In this document: positions 1-9,904 of the stretch, in pieces
Numbering within the stretch: position 1 is the stretch's first letter
Layout: each line of letters opens with the position of its first letter
Assembly: GCF_032854445.1 (NCBI RefSeq)
Contig: NW_027018110.1
Coordinates: forward strand, 64,001-79,073
Source of the DNA: Liolophura sinensis
Lineage: Eukaryota > Mollusca > Polyplacophora > Chitonida > Chitonidae
Direction: 5' to 3'
Length of the DNA: 15,073 bases
Made by a program: the position numbers and the translations under genes
Notes under the pieces: model-generated
The model's input: only the letters and a program-made list of their open reading frames with translations
Databases searched by the model: none
Told to the model about the DNA's origin: nothing

Positions 1-118
1 ACTATGCACAATCGCGACTGGTCGTTACTATATTCAACTTTTAACTATACGTTATGTGCCCTTCGGTAGCCCAGAAGACGTCAAATCTTTGAGCTAAGCC
101 CATTTAACTCATCCAGCA

Positions 119-157
119 ATTGTCTTACTTTTAAGTCCAAGACAATCTCAATGTCTT
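119..157 (+). other. Two mutually exclusive hairpins, repeated in each monomer
   Basis: ATTGTCTT (119-126) can pair perfectly with AAGACAAT (139-146) across a 12-base loop. The first six bases of that same right arm, AAGACA (139-144), can instead pair with TGTCTT (152-157) across a 7-base loop. The central arm is shared, so only one hairpin can form at a time. The arms recur at the same place in every monomer I checked. They are disturbed only in the indel-rich end: 'gtccttac' in U27 and 'caactgtctt' in U28. Coordinates are for U1; add the monomer offset for the others. Whether it forms in DNA or RNA is unknown. Confidence 0.6.
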
Positions 158-373
158 TATCTACGTGTATAAAAACCACACCATTCGTACATAAAAAACA
201 AAAGGTACTAGATACAGTCTGCTGTAAAAAGTACAACTGATCACTGACCTACATCAGTAAGGTTCTAAAAGATGCGGAAATGGCCCAGGCATCGGCAGCT
301 GTTTAAAAAATTGCAAATTTCCCTGGTTTCCATGGAGTAAGAGCCGTTGCTGGGCAAGTGACTATGACATCAA

Positions 374-383
374 TGATCATTCA
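374..383. other. 10-bp palindrome 'aatgatcatt' in a near-invariant core
   Basis: The perfect palindrome aatgatcatt at monomer positions 372-381 (within 'catcaatgatcattcaa'; the printed range may be off by two bases) lies in the least variable part of the monomer, roughly positions 289-390. The same core contains the 6-bp palindromes CAGCTG, CCATGG and CACGTG in nearly every copy; CACGTG is lost in U1. No binding protein can be assigned. Confidence 0.4.
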
Positions 384-550
384 ATTGTCGCTACAGCCAA
401 AAGTATTGGTCGGAGAGCAACTCGGTTTGCACCATTCGATTTCTCGTCACAAAATACGTCGGACTAGTCTCTTTCCAGCAGCACTGGAACAGTTTTTCCA
501 CTTTTGCATTTTTGCCTGGTTTTTTTGTTAATTGAAATCGGATATATTCT

Positions 551-1101
551 ACTATGTACAATCGCGACTGGTCATTACTATATTCAACTTTTGACTATAA
601 GTTATGTGCCCTTCTGTAGCCCAGAAGACGTCAAATCTTTGGGCTAAGCCCATTTAACTCACCCAGCAATTGTCTTACTTCTAAGTCCAAGACAATCTCA
701 ATGTCTTTATCTACGTGTAGAAAAACCACACCATTTGTACATAAAAAACACAAGGTACTAGATACAGTCTGCTGTAAAAAGTACAACTGATCACTGACCC
801 ACATCAATAAGGTTCTAAAAGATGCGGAATTGGCCCAGGCATCGGCAGCTGTTTAAAAAATTGCAAATTTCCCTGGTTTCCATGGAGTAAGAACCGTTGC
901 TGGGCACGTGACTATGACATCAATGATCATTCAATTGTCGCTACAGCCAAAAGTATTGGTCGGAGAGCAACGCGGTTTGCACCATTCGATTTCTCGTCAC
1001 AAAATACGTCGGATTAGCCTCTTACCAGCAGCACTGGAACAGTTTTTCCACTTTTGCATTTTTGCCTGGTCTTTTTGTTAATTTGAAATCGGATACAATC
1101 T
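551..1101 (+). repeat. Satellite monomer U2 (type A/beta)
   Basis: 551 bp, HOR position 2. It has the type A 5' haplotype, 'ttctaag' in the hairpin loop, 'catttgtac', 'caaggtac', 'ctgacccac', beta block and 'aagaaccg', a marker shared only with U13. The linker into U3 is 'gatacaatct'. Confidence 0.96.
721..780 (+). other. Spaced A-tracts, possible curved DNA (each monomer)
   Basis: In U2, A-runs lie at 721-725, 743-748 and 776-780. Their centres are 22.5 and 32.5 bases apart, close to two and three helical turns. A-tracts in helical phase are known to bend DNA, and curvature is common in satellites. The pattern recurs in each monomer, with 'cataaagaac' interrupting the middle tract in U5, U6, U8 and their copies. 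It is a minor feature and bending is inferred, not shown. Confidence 0.4.
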
Positions 1102-1652
1102 ACTATGTACAATCGCGACTGGTCATTACTATATTCAACTTTGGACTATAAGTTATGTGCCCTTCTGTAGCCCAGAAGACGTCAAATCTTTGGGCTAAGC
1201 CCATTTAACACACCCAGCAATTGTCTTACTTTTAAGTCCAAGACAATCTCAATGTCTTTATCTACGTGTAGAAAAACCACACCATTCGTACATAAAAAAC
1301 ACAATTTACTAGATACAGTCTGCTGTAAAAAGTACATCTGATCACTGAACCACATCTATAAGGTTCTAATAGATGCGGAATTGGGCCAGGCATCGGCAGC
1401 TGTTTAAAAAATTGCAAATTTCCCTGGTTTCCATGGAGTAAGAGCCGTTGCTGGGCACGTGACTATGACATCAATGATCATTCAATTGTCGCTACAGCCA
1501 AAAGTATTGGTCGGAGAGCAACGCGGTTTGCACCATTCGATTTCTCGTCACAAAATACGTCGGATTAGCCTCTTACCAGCAGCACTGGAACAGTTTTTCC
1601 ACTTTTGCATTTTTGCCTGGTCTTTTTGTTAATTTGAAATCGGATACAATCT
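1102..1652 (+). repeat. Satellite monomer U3 (type A/alpha)
   Basis: 551 bp, HOR position 3. It is a subtype of A with 'tttggac' and 'aacacaccc', then 'cattcgtac', 'caatttac', the diagnostic 'gtacatctgatc' and the alpha block. U14 appears identical. U4 is the nearest relative within the same HOR, suggesting a local duplication. Confidence 0.96.
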
Positions 1653-2201
1653 ACTATGTACAATCGCGACTGGTCATTACTATATTCAACTTTGGACTAT
1701 AAGTTATGTGCCCTTCTGTAGCCCAGAAGACGTCAAATCTTTGGGCTAAGCCCATTTAACACACCCAGCAATTGTCTTACTTTTAAGTCCAAGACAATCT
1801 CAATGTCTTTATCTACGTGTAGAAAAACCACACCATTTGTACATAAAAAACACAATTTACTAGATACAGTCTGCTGTAAAAAGTACAACTGATCACTGAA
1901 CCACATCTATAAGGTTCTAATAGATGCGGAATTGGGCCAGGCATCGGCAGCTGTTTAAAAAATTGCAAATTTCCCTGGTTTCCATGGAGTAAGAGCCGTT
2001 GCTGGGCACGTGACTATGACATCAATGATCATTCAATTGTCGCTACAGCCAAAAGTATTGGTCGGAGAGCAACGCGGTTTGCACCATTCGATTTCTCGTC
2101 ACAAAATACGTCGGATTAGTCTCTTACCAGCAGCACTGGAACAGTTTTTTCACTTTTGCATTTTTGCCTGGTCTTTTTGTTATTGAAATCGGATACACTG
2201 T
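1653..2201 (+). repeat. Satellite monomer U4 (type A/alpha)
   Basis: 549 bp, HOR position 4. It has the same A subtype as U3 ('tttggac', 'aacacaccc', 'caatttac') but 'catttgtac', 'gtacaactg', 'attagtctc' and 'gttttttcac'. Near 2182 it reads 'gttattgaa' where U15 has 'gttaattgaa', a one-base deletion private to this copy. The linker leads into a type B monomer. Confidence 0.96.
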
Positions 2202-2751
2202 ACTATGCACAATCGCGTCTGGTCGTTACAATATTCAACTTTTAACTATACGTTATGTGCCCTTCGGTAGCCCAGAAGACGTCAAATCTTTGGGCTAAGC
2301 CCATTTAACTCATCCAGCAATTGTCTTACTTTTAAGTCCAAGACAATCTCAATGTCTTTATCTACGTGTAGAAAAACCACACCATTTGTACATAAAGAAC
2401 ACAAGGTACTAGATACAGTCTGCTGTAAAAAGTACAACTGATCACTGAACCACATCAATAAGGTTCTAAAAGATGCGGAATTGGCCCAGGCATCGGCAGC
2501 TGTTTAAAAAATTGCAAATTTCCCTGGTTTCCATGGAGTAAGAGCCGTTGCTGGGCACGTGACTATGACATCAATGATCATTCAATTGTCGCTACAGCCA
2601 AAAGTATTGGTCGGAGAGCAACGCGGTTTGCACCATTCGATTTCTCGTCACAAAATACGTCGGATTAGCCTCTTACGAGCAGCACTGGAACAGTTTTTCC
2701 ACTTTTGCATTTTTGCCTGGTCTTTTTGTTAATGGAAATCGGCTACACTGT
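2202..2751 (+). repeat. Satellite monomer U5 (type B/beta)
   Basis: 550 bp, HOR position 5. It is type B with 'gcgtctgg' and 'ttacaatat', then 'cataaagaacac', 'caaggtac', beta block, 'cttacgagc', and the unusual linker 'aatggaaatcggctac'. U16 matches it except c2649 versus g8702. Confidence 0.96.
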
Positions 2752-3301
2752 ACTATGCACAATCGCGACTGGTCGTTACAATATTCAACTTTTAACTATA
2801 CGTTATGTGCCCTTCGGTAGCCCAGAAGACGTCAAATATTTGGGCTAAGCCCATTTAACTGATCCAGCAATTGTCTTACTTTTAAGTCCAAGACAATCTC
2901 AATGTCTTTATCTACGTGTAGAAAAACCACACCATTTGTACATAAAGAACACAAGGTACTAGATACAGTCTGCTGTAAAAAGTACAACTGATTACTGAAC
3001 CACATCAATAAGGTTCTAAAAGATGCGGAATTGGCCCAAACATCGGCAGCTGTTTAAAAAATTGCAAATTTCCCTGGTTTCCATGGAGTAAGAGCCGTTG
3101 CTGGGCACGTGACTATGACATCAATGATCATTCAATTGTGGCTACAGCCAAAAGTATTGGTCGGAGAGCAACGCGGTTTGCACCATTCGATTTCTCGTCA
3201 CAAAATACGTCGGATTAGCCTCTTACCAGCAGCACTGGAACAGTTTTTCCACTTTTGCATTTTTGCCTGGTCTTTTTGTTAATTGAAATCGGATACACTG
3301 T
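2752..3301 (+). repeat. Satellite monomer U6 (type B/beta)
   Basis: 550 bp, HOR position 6. It is type B with 'ttacaatat', 'caaatattt', 'aactgatcc', 'cataaagaac', 'ctgattactg', beta block, 'cccaaacatc' and 'attgtggct'. U17 carries the same private set, which makes this one of the clearest HOR position markers. Confidence 0.96.
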
Positions 3302-3851
3302 ACTATGCACAATCGCGACTGGTCGTTACTATATTCAACTTTTAACTATACGTTATGTGCCCTTCGGTAGCCCAGAAGACGTCAAATCTTTGGGCTAAGC
3401 CCATTTAACTCATCCAGCAATTGTCTTACTTTTAAGTCCAAGACAATCTCAATGTCTTTATCTACGTGTATAAAAACCACACCATTCGTACATAAAAAAC
3501 AAAAGGTACTAGATACAGTCTGCTGTAAAAAGTACAACTGATCACTAAACCACATCTATAAGGTTCTAATAGATGCGGAATTGGGCCAGGCATCGGCAGC
3601 TGTTTAAAAAATTGCAAATTTCCCTGGTTTCCATGGAGTAAGAGCCGTTGCTGGGCACGTGACTATGACATCAATGATCATTCAATTGTCGCTACAGCCA
3701 AAAGTATTGGTCGGAGAGCAACGCGGTTTGCACCATTCGATTTCTCGTCACAAAATACGTCGGATTAGCCTCTTACCAGCAGCACTGGAACAGTTTTTTC
3801 ACTTTTGCATTTTTGCCTGGTCTTTTTGTTAATTGAAATCGGATACACTGT
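3302..3851 (+). repeat. Satellite monomer U7 (type B/alpha)
   Basis: 550 bp, HOR position 7. It is type B with 'cgtgtataaaaa', which breaks the small TCTAC/GTAGA dyad, and 'cattcgtac', 'aacaaaaggtac' and the alpha block. It reads 'cactaaacc' (3547 a) and 'gttttttcac' (3799 t), where U18 has 'cactgaacc' and 'gtttttccac'. Confidence 0.96.
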
Positions 3852-4402
3852 ACTATGCACAATCGCGTCTGGTCGTTACAATATTCAACTTTTAACTATA
3901 CGTTATGTGCCCTTCGGTAGCCCAGAAGACGTCAAATCTTTGGGCTAAGCCCATTTAACTCATCCAGCAATTGTCTTACTTTTAAGTCCAAGACAATCTC
4001 AATGTCTTTATCTACGTGTAGAAAAACCACACCATTTGTACATAAAGAACACAAGGTACTAAATACAGTCTGCTGTAAAAAGTACAACTGATCACTGAAC
4101 CACATCAATAAGGTTCTAAAAGATGCGGAATTGGCCCAGGCATCGGCAGCTGTTTAAAAAATTGCAAATTTCCCTGGTTTCCATGGAGTAAGAGCCGTTG
4201 CTGGGCACGTGACTATGACATCAATGATCATTCAATTGTGGCTACAGCCAAAAGTATTGGTCGGAGAGCAACGCGGTTTGCACCATTCGATTTCTCGTCA
4301 CAAAATACGTCGGATTAGCCTCTTACCAGCAGCACTGGAACAGTTTTTCCACTTTTGCATTTTTGCCTGGTCTTTTTGTTAATTTGAAATCGGATACAAT
4401 CT
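3852..4402 (+). repeat. Satellite monomer U8 (type B/beta)
   Basis: 551 bp, HOR position 8. It is type B with 'gcgtctgg' and 'ttacaatat', 'cataaagaac', the diagnostic 'gtactaaatac', beta block and 'attgtggct'. The linker 'aatttgaaatcgg...aatct' leads into a type A monomer. U19 shares these markers and U24 shares the 5' ones. Confidence 0.96.
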
Positions 4403-4952
4403 ACTATGTACAATCGCGACTGGTCATTATTATATTCAACTTTTGACTATAAGTTATGTGCCCTTCTGTAGCCCAGAAGACGTCAAATGTTTGGGCTAAA
4501 CCCATTAAACTCACCCAGCAATTGTCTTACTTCTAAGTCCAAGACAATCTCAATGTCTTTATCTACGTGTAGAAAAACCACACCATTTGTACATAAAAAA
4601 CACAAGGTACTAGATACAGTCTGCTGTAAAAAGTACAACTGATCACTGACCCACATCAATAAGGTTCTAATAGATGCGGAATTGGGCCAAGCATCGGCAG
4701 CTGTTTAAAAAATTGCAAATTTCCCTGGTTTCCATGGAGTAAGAGCCGTTGCTGGGCACGTGACTATGACATCAATGATCATTCAATTGTGGCTACAGCC
4801 AAAAGTATTGGTCGGAGAGCAACGCGGTTTGCACCATTCGATTTCTCGTCACAAAATACGTCGGATTAGCCTCTTACCAGCAGCACTGGAACAGTTTTTC
4901 CACTTTTGCATTTTTGCCTGGTCTTTTTGTTAATTGAAATCGGATACACTGT
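4403..4952 (+). repeat. Satellite monomer U9 (type A, mixed 3' block)
   Basis: 550 bp, HOR position 9. It is type A with 'cattattat', 'ctaaacccattaaac', 'ttctaag' and 'ctgacccac'. The 3' block is mixed: a256 as in beta, then t269 and g284 as in alpha, followed by 'ccaagc'. It also has 'attgtggct'. U20 is the same except c10542 in place of g4489. Confidence 0.96.
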
Positions 4953-5501
4953 ACTATGCACAATCGCGACTGGTCGTTACTATATTCAACTTTTAACTAT
5001 ACGTTATGTGCCCTTCGGTAGCCCAGAAGACGTCAAATCTTTGGGCTAAGCCCATTTAACTCATCCAGCAATTGTCTTACTTTTAAGTCCAAGACAATCT
5101 CAATGTCTTTATCTACGTGTAGAAAAACCACACCATTCGTACATAAAAAACACAATGTACTAGATACAGTCTGCTGTAAAAAGTACAACTGATCACTGAA
5201 CCACATCTATAAGGTTCTAATAGATGCGGAATTGGGCCAGGCATCGGCAGCTGTTAAAAAATTGCATATTTCCCTGGTTTCCATGGAGTAAGAGCCGTTG
5301 CTGGGCACGTGACTATGACATCAATGATCATTCAATTGTGGCTACAGCCAAAAGTATTGGTCGGAGAGCAACGCGGTTTGCACCATTCGATTTCTCGTGA
5401 CAAAATACGTCGGATTAGCCTGTTACCAGCAGCACTGGAACAGTTTTTCCACTTTTGCATTTTTGCCTGGTCTTTTTGTTAATTGAAATCGGATACATTC
5501 A
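4953..5501 (+). repeat. Satellite monomer U10 (type B/alpha)
   Basis: 549 bp, HOR position 10. It is type B with 'cattcgtac', 'caatgtac' and the alpha block, and carries the one-base deletion 'gctgttaaaa' with 'ttgcatatt'. It also has 'attgtggct', 'ctcgtgac' and 'cctgttacc'. The linker 'gatacattca' is unlike any other. Its first half, but not its second, recurs in U21. Confidence 0.96.
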
Positions 5502-6052
5502 ACTATGTACAATCGCGACTGGTCATTACTATATTCAACTTTTGACTATAAGTTATGTGCCCTTCTGTAGCCCAGAAGACGTCAAATCTTTGGGCTAAGC
5601 CCATTTAACTCACCCAGCAATTGTCTTACTTCTAAGTCCAAGACAATCTCAATGTCTTTATCTACGTGTAGAAAAACCACACCATTTGTACATAAAAAAG
5701 GCAAAGTACTAGATACAGTCTGCTGTAAAAAATACAACTGATCACTGAACCACATCAATAAGATTCTAAAAGATGCGGAATTGGCCCAGGCATCGGCAGC
5801 TGTTTAAAAAATTGCAAATTTCCCTGGTTTCCATGGAGTAAGAGCCGTTGCTGGGCACGTGATTATGACATCAATGATCATTCAATTGTCGCTACAGCCA
5901 AAAGTATTGGTCGGAGAGCAACGCGGTTTGCACCATTCGATTTCTCGTCACAAAATACGTCGGATTAGCCTCTTACGAGCAGCACTGGAACAGTTTTTCC
6001 ACTTTTGCATTTTTGCCTGGTCTTTTTGTTAATTTGAAATCGGCTACACTGT
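5502..6052 (+). repeat. Satellite monomer U11 (type A/beta)
   Basis: 551 bp, HOR position 11. It is type A with 'ttctaag', the private 'aaaaaaggcaaagtac' and 'gtaaaaaatac', beta block, 'aagattcta', 'cacgtgatta' and 'cttacgagc', and ends in 'aatttgaaatcggctac'. Only its second half recurs in HOR copy 2, inside U21. Confidence 0.96.
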
Positions 6053-6602
6053 ACTATGTACAATCGCGACTGGTCATTATTATATTCAACTTTTGACTAT
6101 AAGTTATGTGCCCTTCTGTAGCCCAGAAGACGTCAAATCTTTGGGCTAAGCCCGTTTAACTCACCCAGCAATTGTCTTACTTTTAAGTCCAAGACAATCT
6201 CAATGTCTTTATCTACGTGTAGAAAAACCACACCATTTGTACATAAAAAACACAAGGTACTAGATACAGTCTGCTGTAAAAAGTACAACTGATCACTGAC
6301 CCACATCAATAAGGTTCTAAAAGATGCGGAATTGGCCCAGGCATCGGCAGCTGTTTAAAAAATTGCAAATTTCCCTGGTTTCCATGGAGTAAGAGCCGTT
6401 GCTGGGCACGTGACTATGACATCAATGATCATTCAATTGTCGCTACAGCCAAAAGTATTGGTCGGAGAGCAACGCGGTTTGCACCATTCGATTTCTCGTC
6501 ACAAAATACGTCGGATTAGCCTCTTACCAGCAGCACTGGAACAGTTTTTCCACTTTTGCATTTTTGCCTGGTTTTTTTGTTAATTGAAATCGGATATATT
6601 CT
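6053..6602 (+). repeat. Satellite monomer U12 (type A/beta)
   Basis: 550 bp, HOR position 12. It is type A with 'cattattat', 'agcccgttt', 'ctgacccac' and beta block. Its end, 'ctggtttttttg' with the linker 'ggatatattct', is shared with U1. U22 shares the 5' markers but not the 3' end. Confidence 0.96.
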
Positions 6603-7153
6603 ACTATGTACAATCGCGACTGGTCATTACTATATTCAACTTTTGACTATAAGTTATGTGCCCTTCTGTAGCCCAGAAGACGTCAAATCTTTGGGCTAAG
6701 CCCATTTAACTCACCCAGCAATTGTCTTACTTCTAAGTCCAAGACAATCTCAATGTCTTTATCTACGTGTAGAAAAACCACACCATTTGTACATAAAAAA
6801 CACAATGTACTAGATACAGTCTGCTGTAAAAAGTACAACTGATCACTGACCCACATCAATAAGGTTCTAAAAGATGCGGAATTGGCCCAGGCATCGGCAG
6901 CTGTTTAAAAAATTGCAAATTTCCCTGGTTTCCATGGAGTAAGAACCGTTGCTGGGCACGTGACTATGACATCAATGATCATTCAATTGTCGCTACAGCC
7001 AAAAGTATTGGTCGGAGAGCAACGCGGTTTGCACCATTCGATTTCTCGTCACAAAATACGTCGGATTAGCCTCTTACCAGCAGCACTGGAACAGTTTTTC
7101 CACTTTTGCATTTTTGCCTGGTCTTTTTGTTAATTTGAAATCGGATACAATCT
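6603..7153 (+). repeat. Satellite monomer U13 (copy of U2)
   Basis: 551 bp. It is the HOR copy 2 equivalent of U2, sharing 'aagaaccg', 'ttctaag' and 'ctgacccac'. The one difference I found is t6806 against g754 in U2. Confidence 0.96.
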
Positions 7154-7704
7154 ACTATGTACAATCGCGACTGGTCATTACTATATTCAACTTTGGACTA
7201 TAAGTTATGTGCCCTTCTGTAGCCCAGAAGACGTCAAATCTTTGGGCTAAGCCCATTTAACACACCCAGCAATTGTCTTACTTTTAAGTCCAAGACAATC
7301 TCAATGTCTTTATCTACGTGTAGAAAAACCACACCATTCGTACATAAAAAACACAATTTACTAGATACAGTCTGCTGTAAAAAGTACATCTGATCACTGA
7401 ACCACATCTATAAGGTTCTAATAGATGCGGAATTGGGCCAGGCATCGGCAGCTGTTTAAAAAATTGCAAATTTCCCTGGTTTCCATGGAGTAAGAGCCGT
7501 TGCTGGGCACGTGACTATGACATCAATGATCATTCAATTGTCGCTACAGCCAAAAGTATTGGTCGGAGAGCAACGCGGTTTGCACCATTCGATTTCTCGT
7601 CACAAAATACGTCGGATTAGCCTCTTACCAGCAGCACTGGAACAGTTTTTCCACTTTTGCATTTTTGCCTGGTCTTTTTGTTAATTTGAAATCGGATACA
7701 ATCT
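7154..7704 (+). repeat. Satellite monomer U14 (copy of U3)
   Basis: 551 bp. I found no difference from U3, including the diagnostic 'gtacatctgatc' and 'tttggac'. Confidence 0.96.
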
Positions 7705-8254
7705 ACTATGTACAATCGCGACTGGTCATTACTATATTCAACTTTGGACTATAAGTTATGTGCCCTTCTGTAGCCCAGAAGACGTCAAATCTTTGGGCTA
7801 AGCCCATTTAACACACCCAGCAATTGTCTTACTTTTAAGTCCAAGACAATCTCAATGTCTTTATCTACGTGTAGAAAAACCACACCATTTGTACATAAAA
7901 AACACAATTTACTAGATACAGTCTGCTGTAAAAAGTACAACTGATCACTGAACCACATCTATAAGGTTCTAATAGATGCGGAATTGGGCCAGGCATCGGC
8001 AGCTGTTTAAAAAATTGCAAATTTCCCTGGTTTCCATGGAGTAAGAGCCGTTGCTGGGCACGTGACTATGACATCAATGATCATTCAATTGTCGCTACAG
8101 CCAAAAGTATTGGTCGGAGAGCAACGCGGTTTGCACCATTCGATTTCTCGTCACAAAATACGTCGGATTAGTCTCTTACCAGCAGCACTGGAACAGTTTT
8201 TTCACTTTTGCATTTTTGCCTGGTCTTTTTGTTAATTGAAATCGGATACACTGT
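7705..8254 (+). repeat. Satellite monomer U15 (copy of U4)
   Basis: 550 bp. It matches U4, including 'attagtctc' and 'gttttttcac', but keeps the full 'gttaattgaa' where U4 has lost one base. Confidence 0.96.
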
Positions 8255-8804
8255 ACTATGCACAATCGCGTCTGGTCGTTACAATATTCAACTTTTAACT
8301 ATACGTTATGTGCCCTTCGGTAGCCCAGAAGACGTCAAATCTTTGGGCTAAGCCCATTTAACTCATCCAGCAATTGTCTTACTTTTAAGTCCAAGACAAT
8401 CTCAATGTCTTTATCTACGTGTAGAAAAACCACACCATTTGTACATAAAGAACACAAGGTACTAGATACAGTCTGCTGTAAAAAGTACAACTGATCACTG
8501 AACCACATCAATAAGGTTCTAAAAGATGCGGAATTGGCCCAGGCATCGGCAGCTGTTTAAAAAATTGCAAATTTCCCTGGTTTCCATGGAGTAAGAGCCG
8601 TTGCTGGGCACGTGACTATGACATCAATGATCATTCAATTGTCGCTACAGCCAAAAGTATTGGTCGGAGAGCAACGCGGTTTGCACCATTCGATTTCTCG
8701 TGACAAAATACGTCGGATTAGCCTCTTACGAGCAGCACTGGAACAGTTTTTCCACTTTTGCATTTTTGCCTGGTCTTTTTGTTAATGGAAATCGGCTACA
8801 CTGT
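8255..8804 (+). repeat. Satellite monomer U16 (copy of U5)
   Basis: 550 bp. It matches U5, including 'gcgtctgg', 'cttacgagc' and the linker 'aatggaaatcggctac', except g8702 for c2649. Confidence 0.96.
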
Positions 8805-9354
8805 ACTATGCACAATCGCGACTGGTCGTTACAATATTCAACTTTTAACTATACGTTATGTGCCCTTCGGTAGCCCAGAAGACGTCAAATATTTGGGCTA
8901 AGCCCATTTAACTGATCCAGCAATTGTCTTACTTTTAAGTCCAAGACAATCTCAATGTCTTTATCTACGTGTAGAAAAACCACACCATTTGTACATAAAG
9001 AACACAAGGTACTAGATACAGTCTGCTGTAAAAAGTACAACTGATTACTGAACCACATCAATAAGGTTCTAAAAGATGCGGAATTGGCCCAAACATCGGC
9101 AGCTGTTTAAAAAATTGCAAATTTCCCTGGTTTCCATGGAGTAAGAGCCGTTGCTGGGCACGTGACTATGACATCAATGATCATTCAATTGTGGCTACAG
9201 CCAAAAGTATTGGTCGGAGAGCAACGCGGTTTGCACCATTCGATTTCTCGTCACAAAATACGTCGGATTAGCCTCTTACCAGCAGCACTGGAACAGTTTT
9301 TCCACTTTTGCATTTTTGCCTGGTCTTTTTGTTAATTGAAATCGGATACACTGT
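8805..9354 (+). repeat. Satellite monomer U17 (copy of U6)
   Basis: 550 bp. It carries every private marker of U6: 'caaatattt', 'aactgatcc', 'ctgattactg', 'cccaaacatc' and 'attgtggct'. I found no difference. Confidence 0.96.
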
Positions 9355-9904
9355 ACTATGCACAATCGCGACTGGTCGTTACTATATTCAACTTTTAACT
9401 ATACGTTATGTGCCCTTCGGTAGCCCAGAAGACGTCAAATCTTTGGGCTAAGCCCATTTAACTCATCCAGCAATTGTCTTACTTTTAAGTCCAAGACAAT
9501 CTCAATGTCTTTATCTACGTGTATAAAAACCACACCATTCGTACATAAAAAACAAAAGGTACTAGATACAGTCTGCTGTAAAAAGTACAACTGATCACTG
9601 AACCACATCTATAAGGTTCTAATAGATGCGGAATTGGGCCAGGCATCGGCAGCTGTTTAAAAAATTGCAAATTTCCCTGGTTTCCATGGAGTAAGAGCCG
9701 TTGCTGGGCACGTGACTATGACATCAATGATCATTCAATTGTCGCTACAGCCAAAAGTATTGGTCGGAGAGCAACGCGGTTTGCACCATTCGATTTCTCG
9801 TCACAAAATACGTCGGATTAGCCTCTTACCAGCAGCACTGGAACAGTTTTTCCACTTTTGCATTTTTGCCTGGTCTTTTTGTTAATTGAAATCGGATACA
9901 CTGT
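9355..9904 (+). repeat. Satellite monomer U18 (copy of U7)
   Basis: 550 bp. It matches U7 ('cgtgtataaaaa', 'aacaaaaggtac', alpha block) except g9600 for a3547 and c9852 for t3799. In both cases U18 has the array-common base, so the changes probably arose in U7. Confidence 0.96.

Larger units (their letters stand above)
1..550 (+). repeat. Satellite monomer U1 (type B, chimeric)
   Basis: This 550-bp monomer has a 5' half matching HOR position 7 (U7 and U18), including 'gtgtataaaaacc' and 'aacaaaaggtac'. Its 3' end matches position 12 (U12): 'ctggtttttttg' and the linker 'ggatatattct'. It precedes U2 just as U12 precedes U13. It carries several private substitutions: a92, the changes in 'gacctacatcagtaa', a280, a356 (which destroys the CACGTG site), 'caactcgg' and 'ggactagtctctttcc'. 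It has no obvious private indels. It is the most substitution-divergent copy in the regular part of the array. Confidence 0.95.
551..6602 (+). repeat. Higher-order repeat copy 1 (11 monomers, U2-U12)
   Basis: Eleven monomers of 6,052 bp form one unit of a higher-order repeat. The order of 5' haplotypes is A A A B B B B A B A A. The next 11-monomer block starts at 6603 and repeats the same series of monomer-specific variants at an offset of 6052-6053 bases. Examples are 'aaccg' in U2 and U13, 'acatctg' in U3 and U14, 'ggctacactg' after U5 and U16, 'tgattac' with 'cccaaacat' in U6 and U17, and 'actaaatac' in U8 and U19. The starting register is arbitrary. Confidence 0.93.

Noticed and set aside
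88-102. GGGCTAAGCCC as a functional stem-loop
   Set aside because: It is an 11-base odd palindrome with at most a 4-bp stem and 3-base loop, and is broken by a92 in U1 and by 'ctaaaccc' in U9 and U20. Too weak to list.
241-270. Hairpin GAACC...GGTTC around monomer positions 246-265
   Set aside because: The 5-bp stem exists in 'ctgaaccac' monomers but is broken without compensation in the 'ctgacccac' copies (U2, U9, U12, U13, U20), so it is not conserved.
430-470. CENP-B box
   Set aside because: 'ttcgatttctcgt' and 'cttcggtagccc' keep the TTCG start but lack the required A and CGGG spacing on either strand.
491-520. Spliced-leader RNA repeat (Sm-like 'catttttgc')
   Set aside because: The string only approximates an Sm site, and I see no splice donor with a short leader exon upstream in any monomer.
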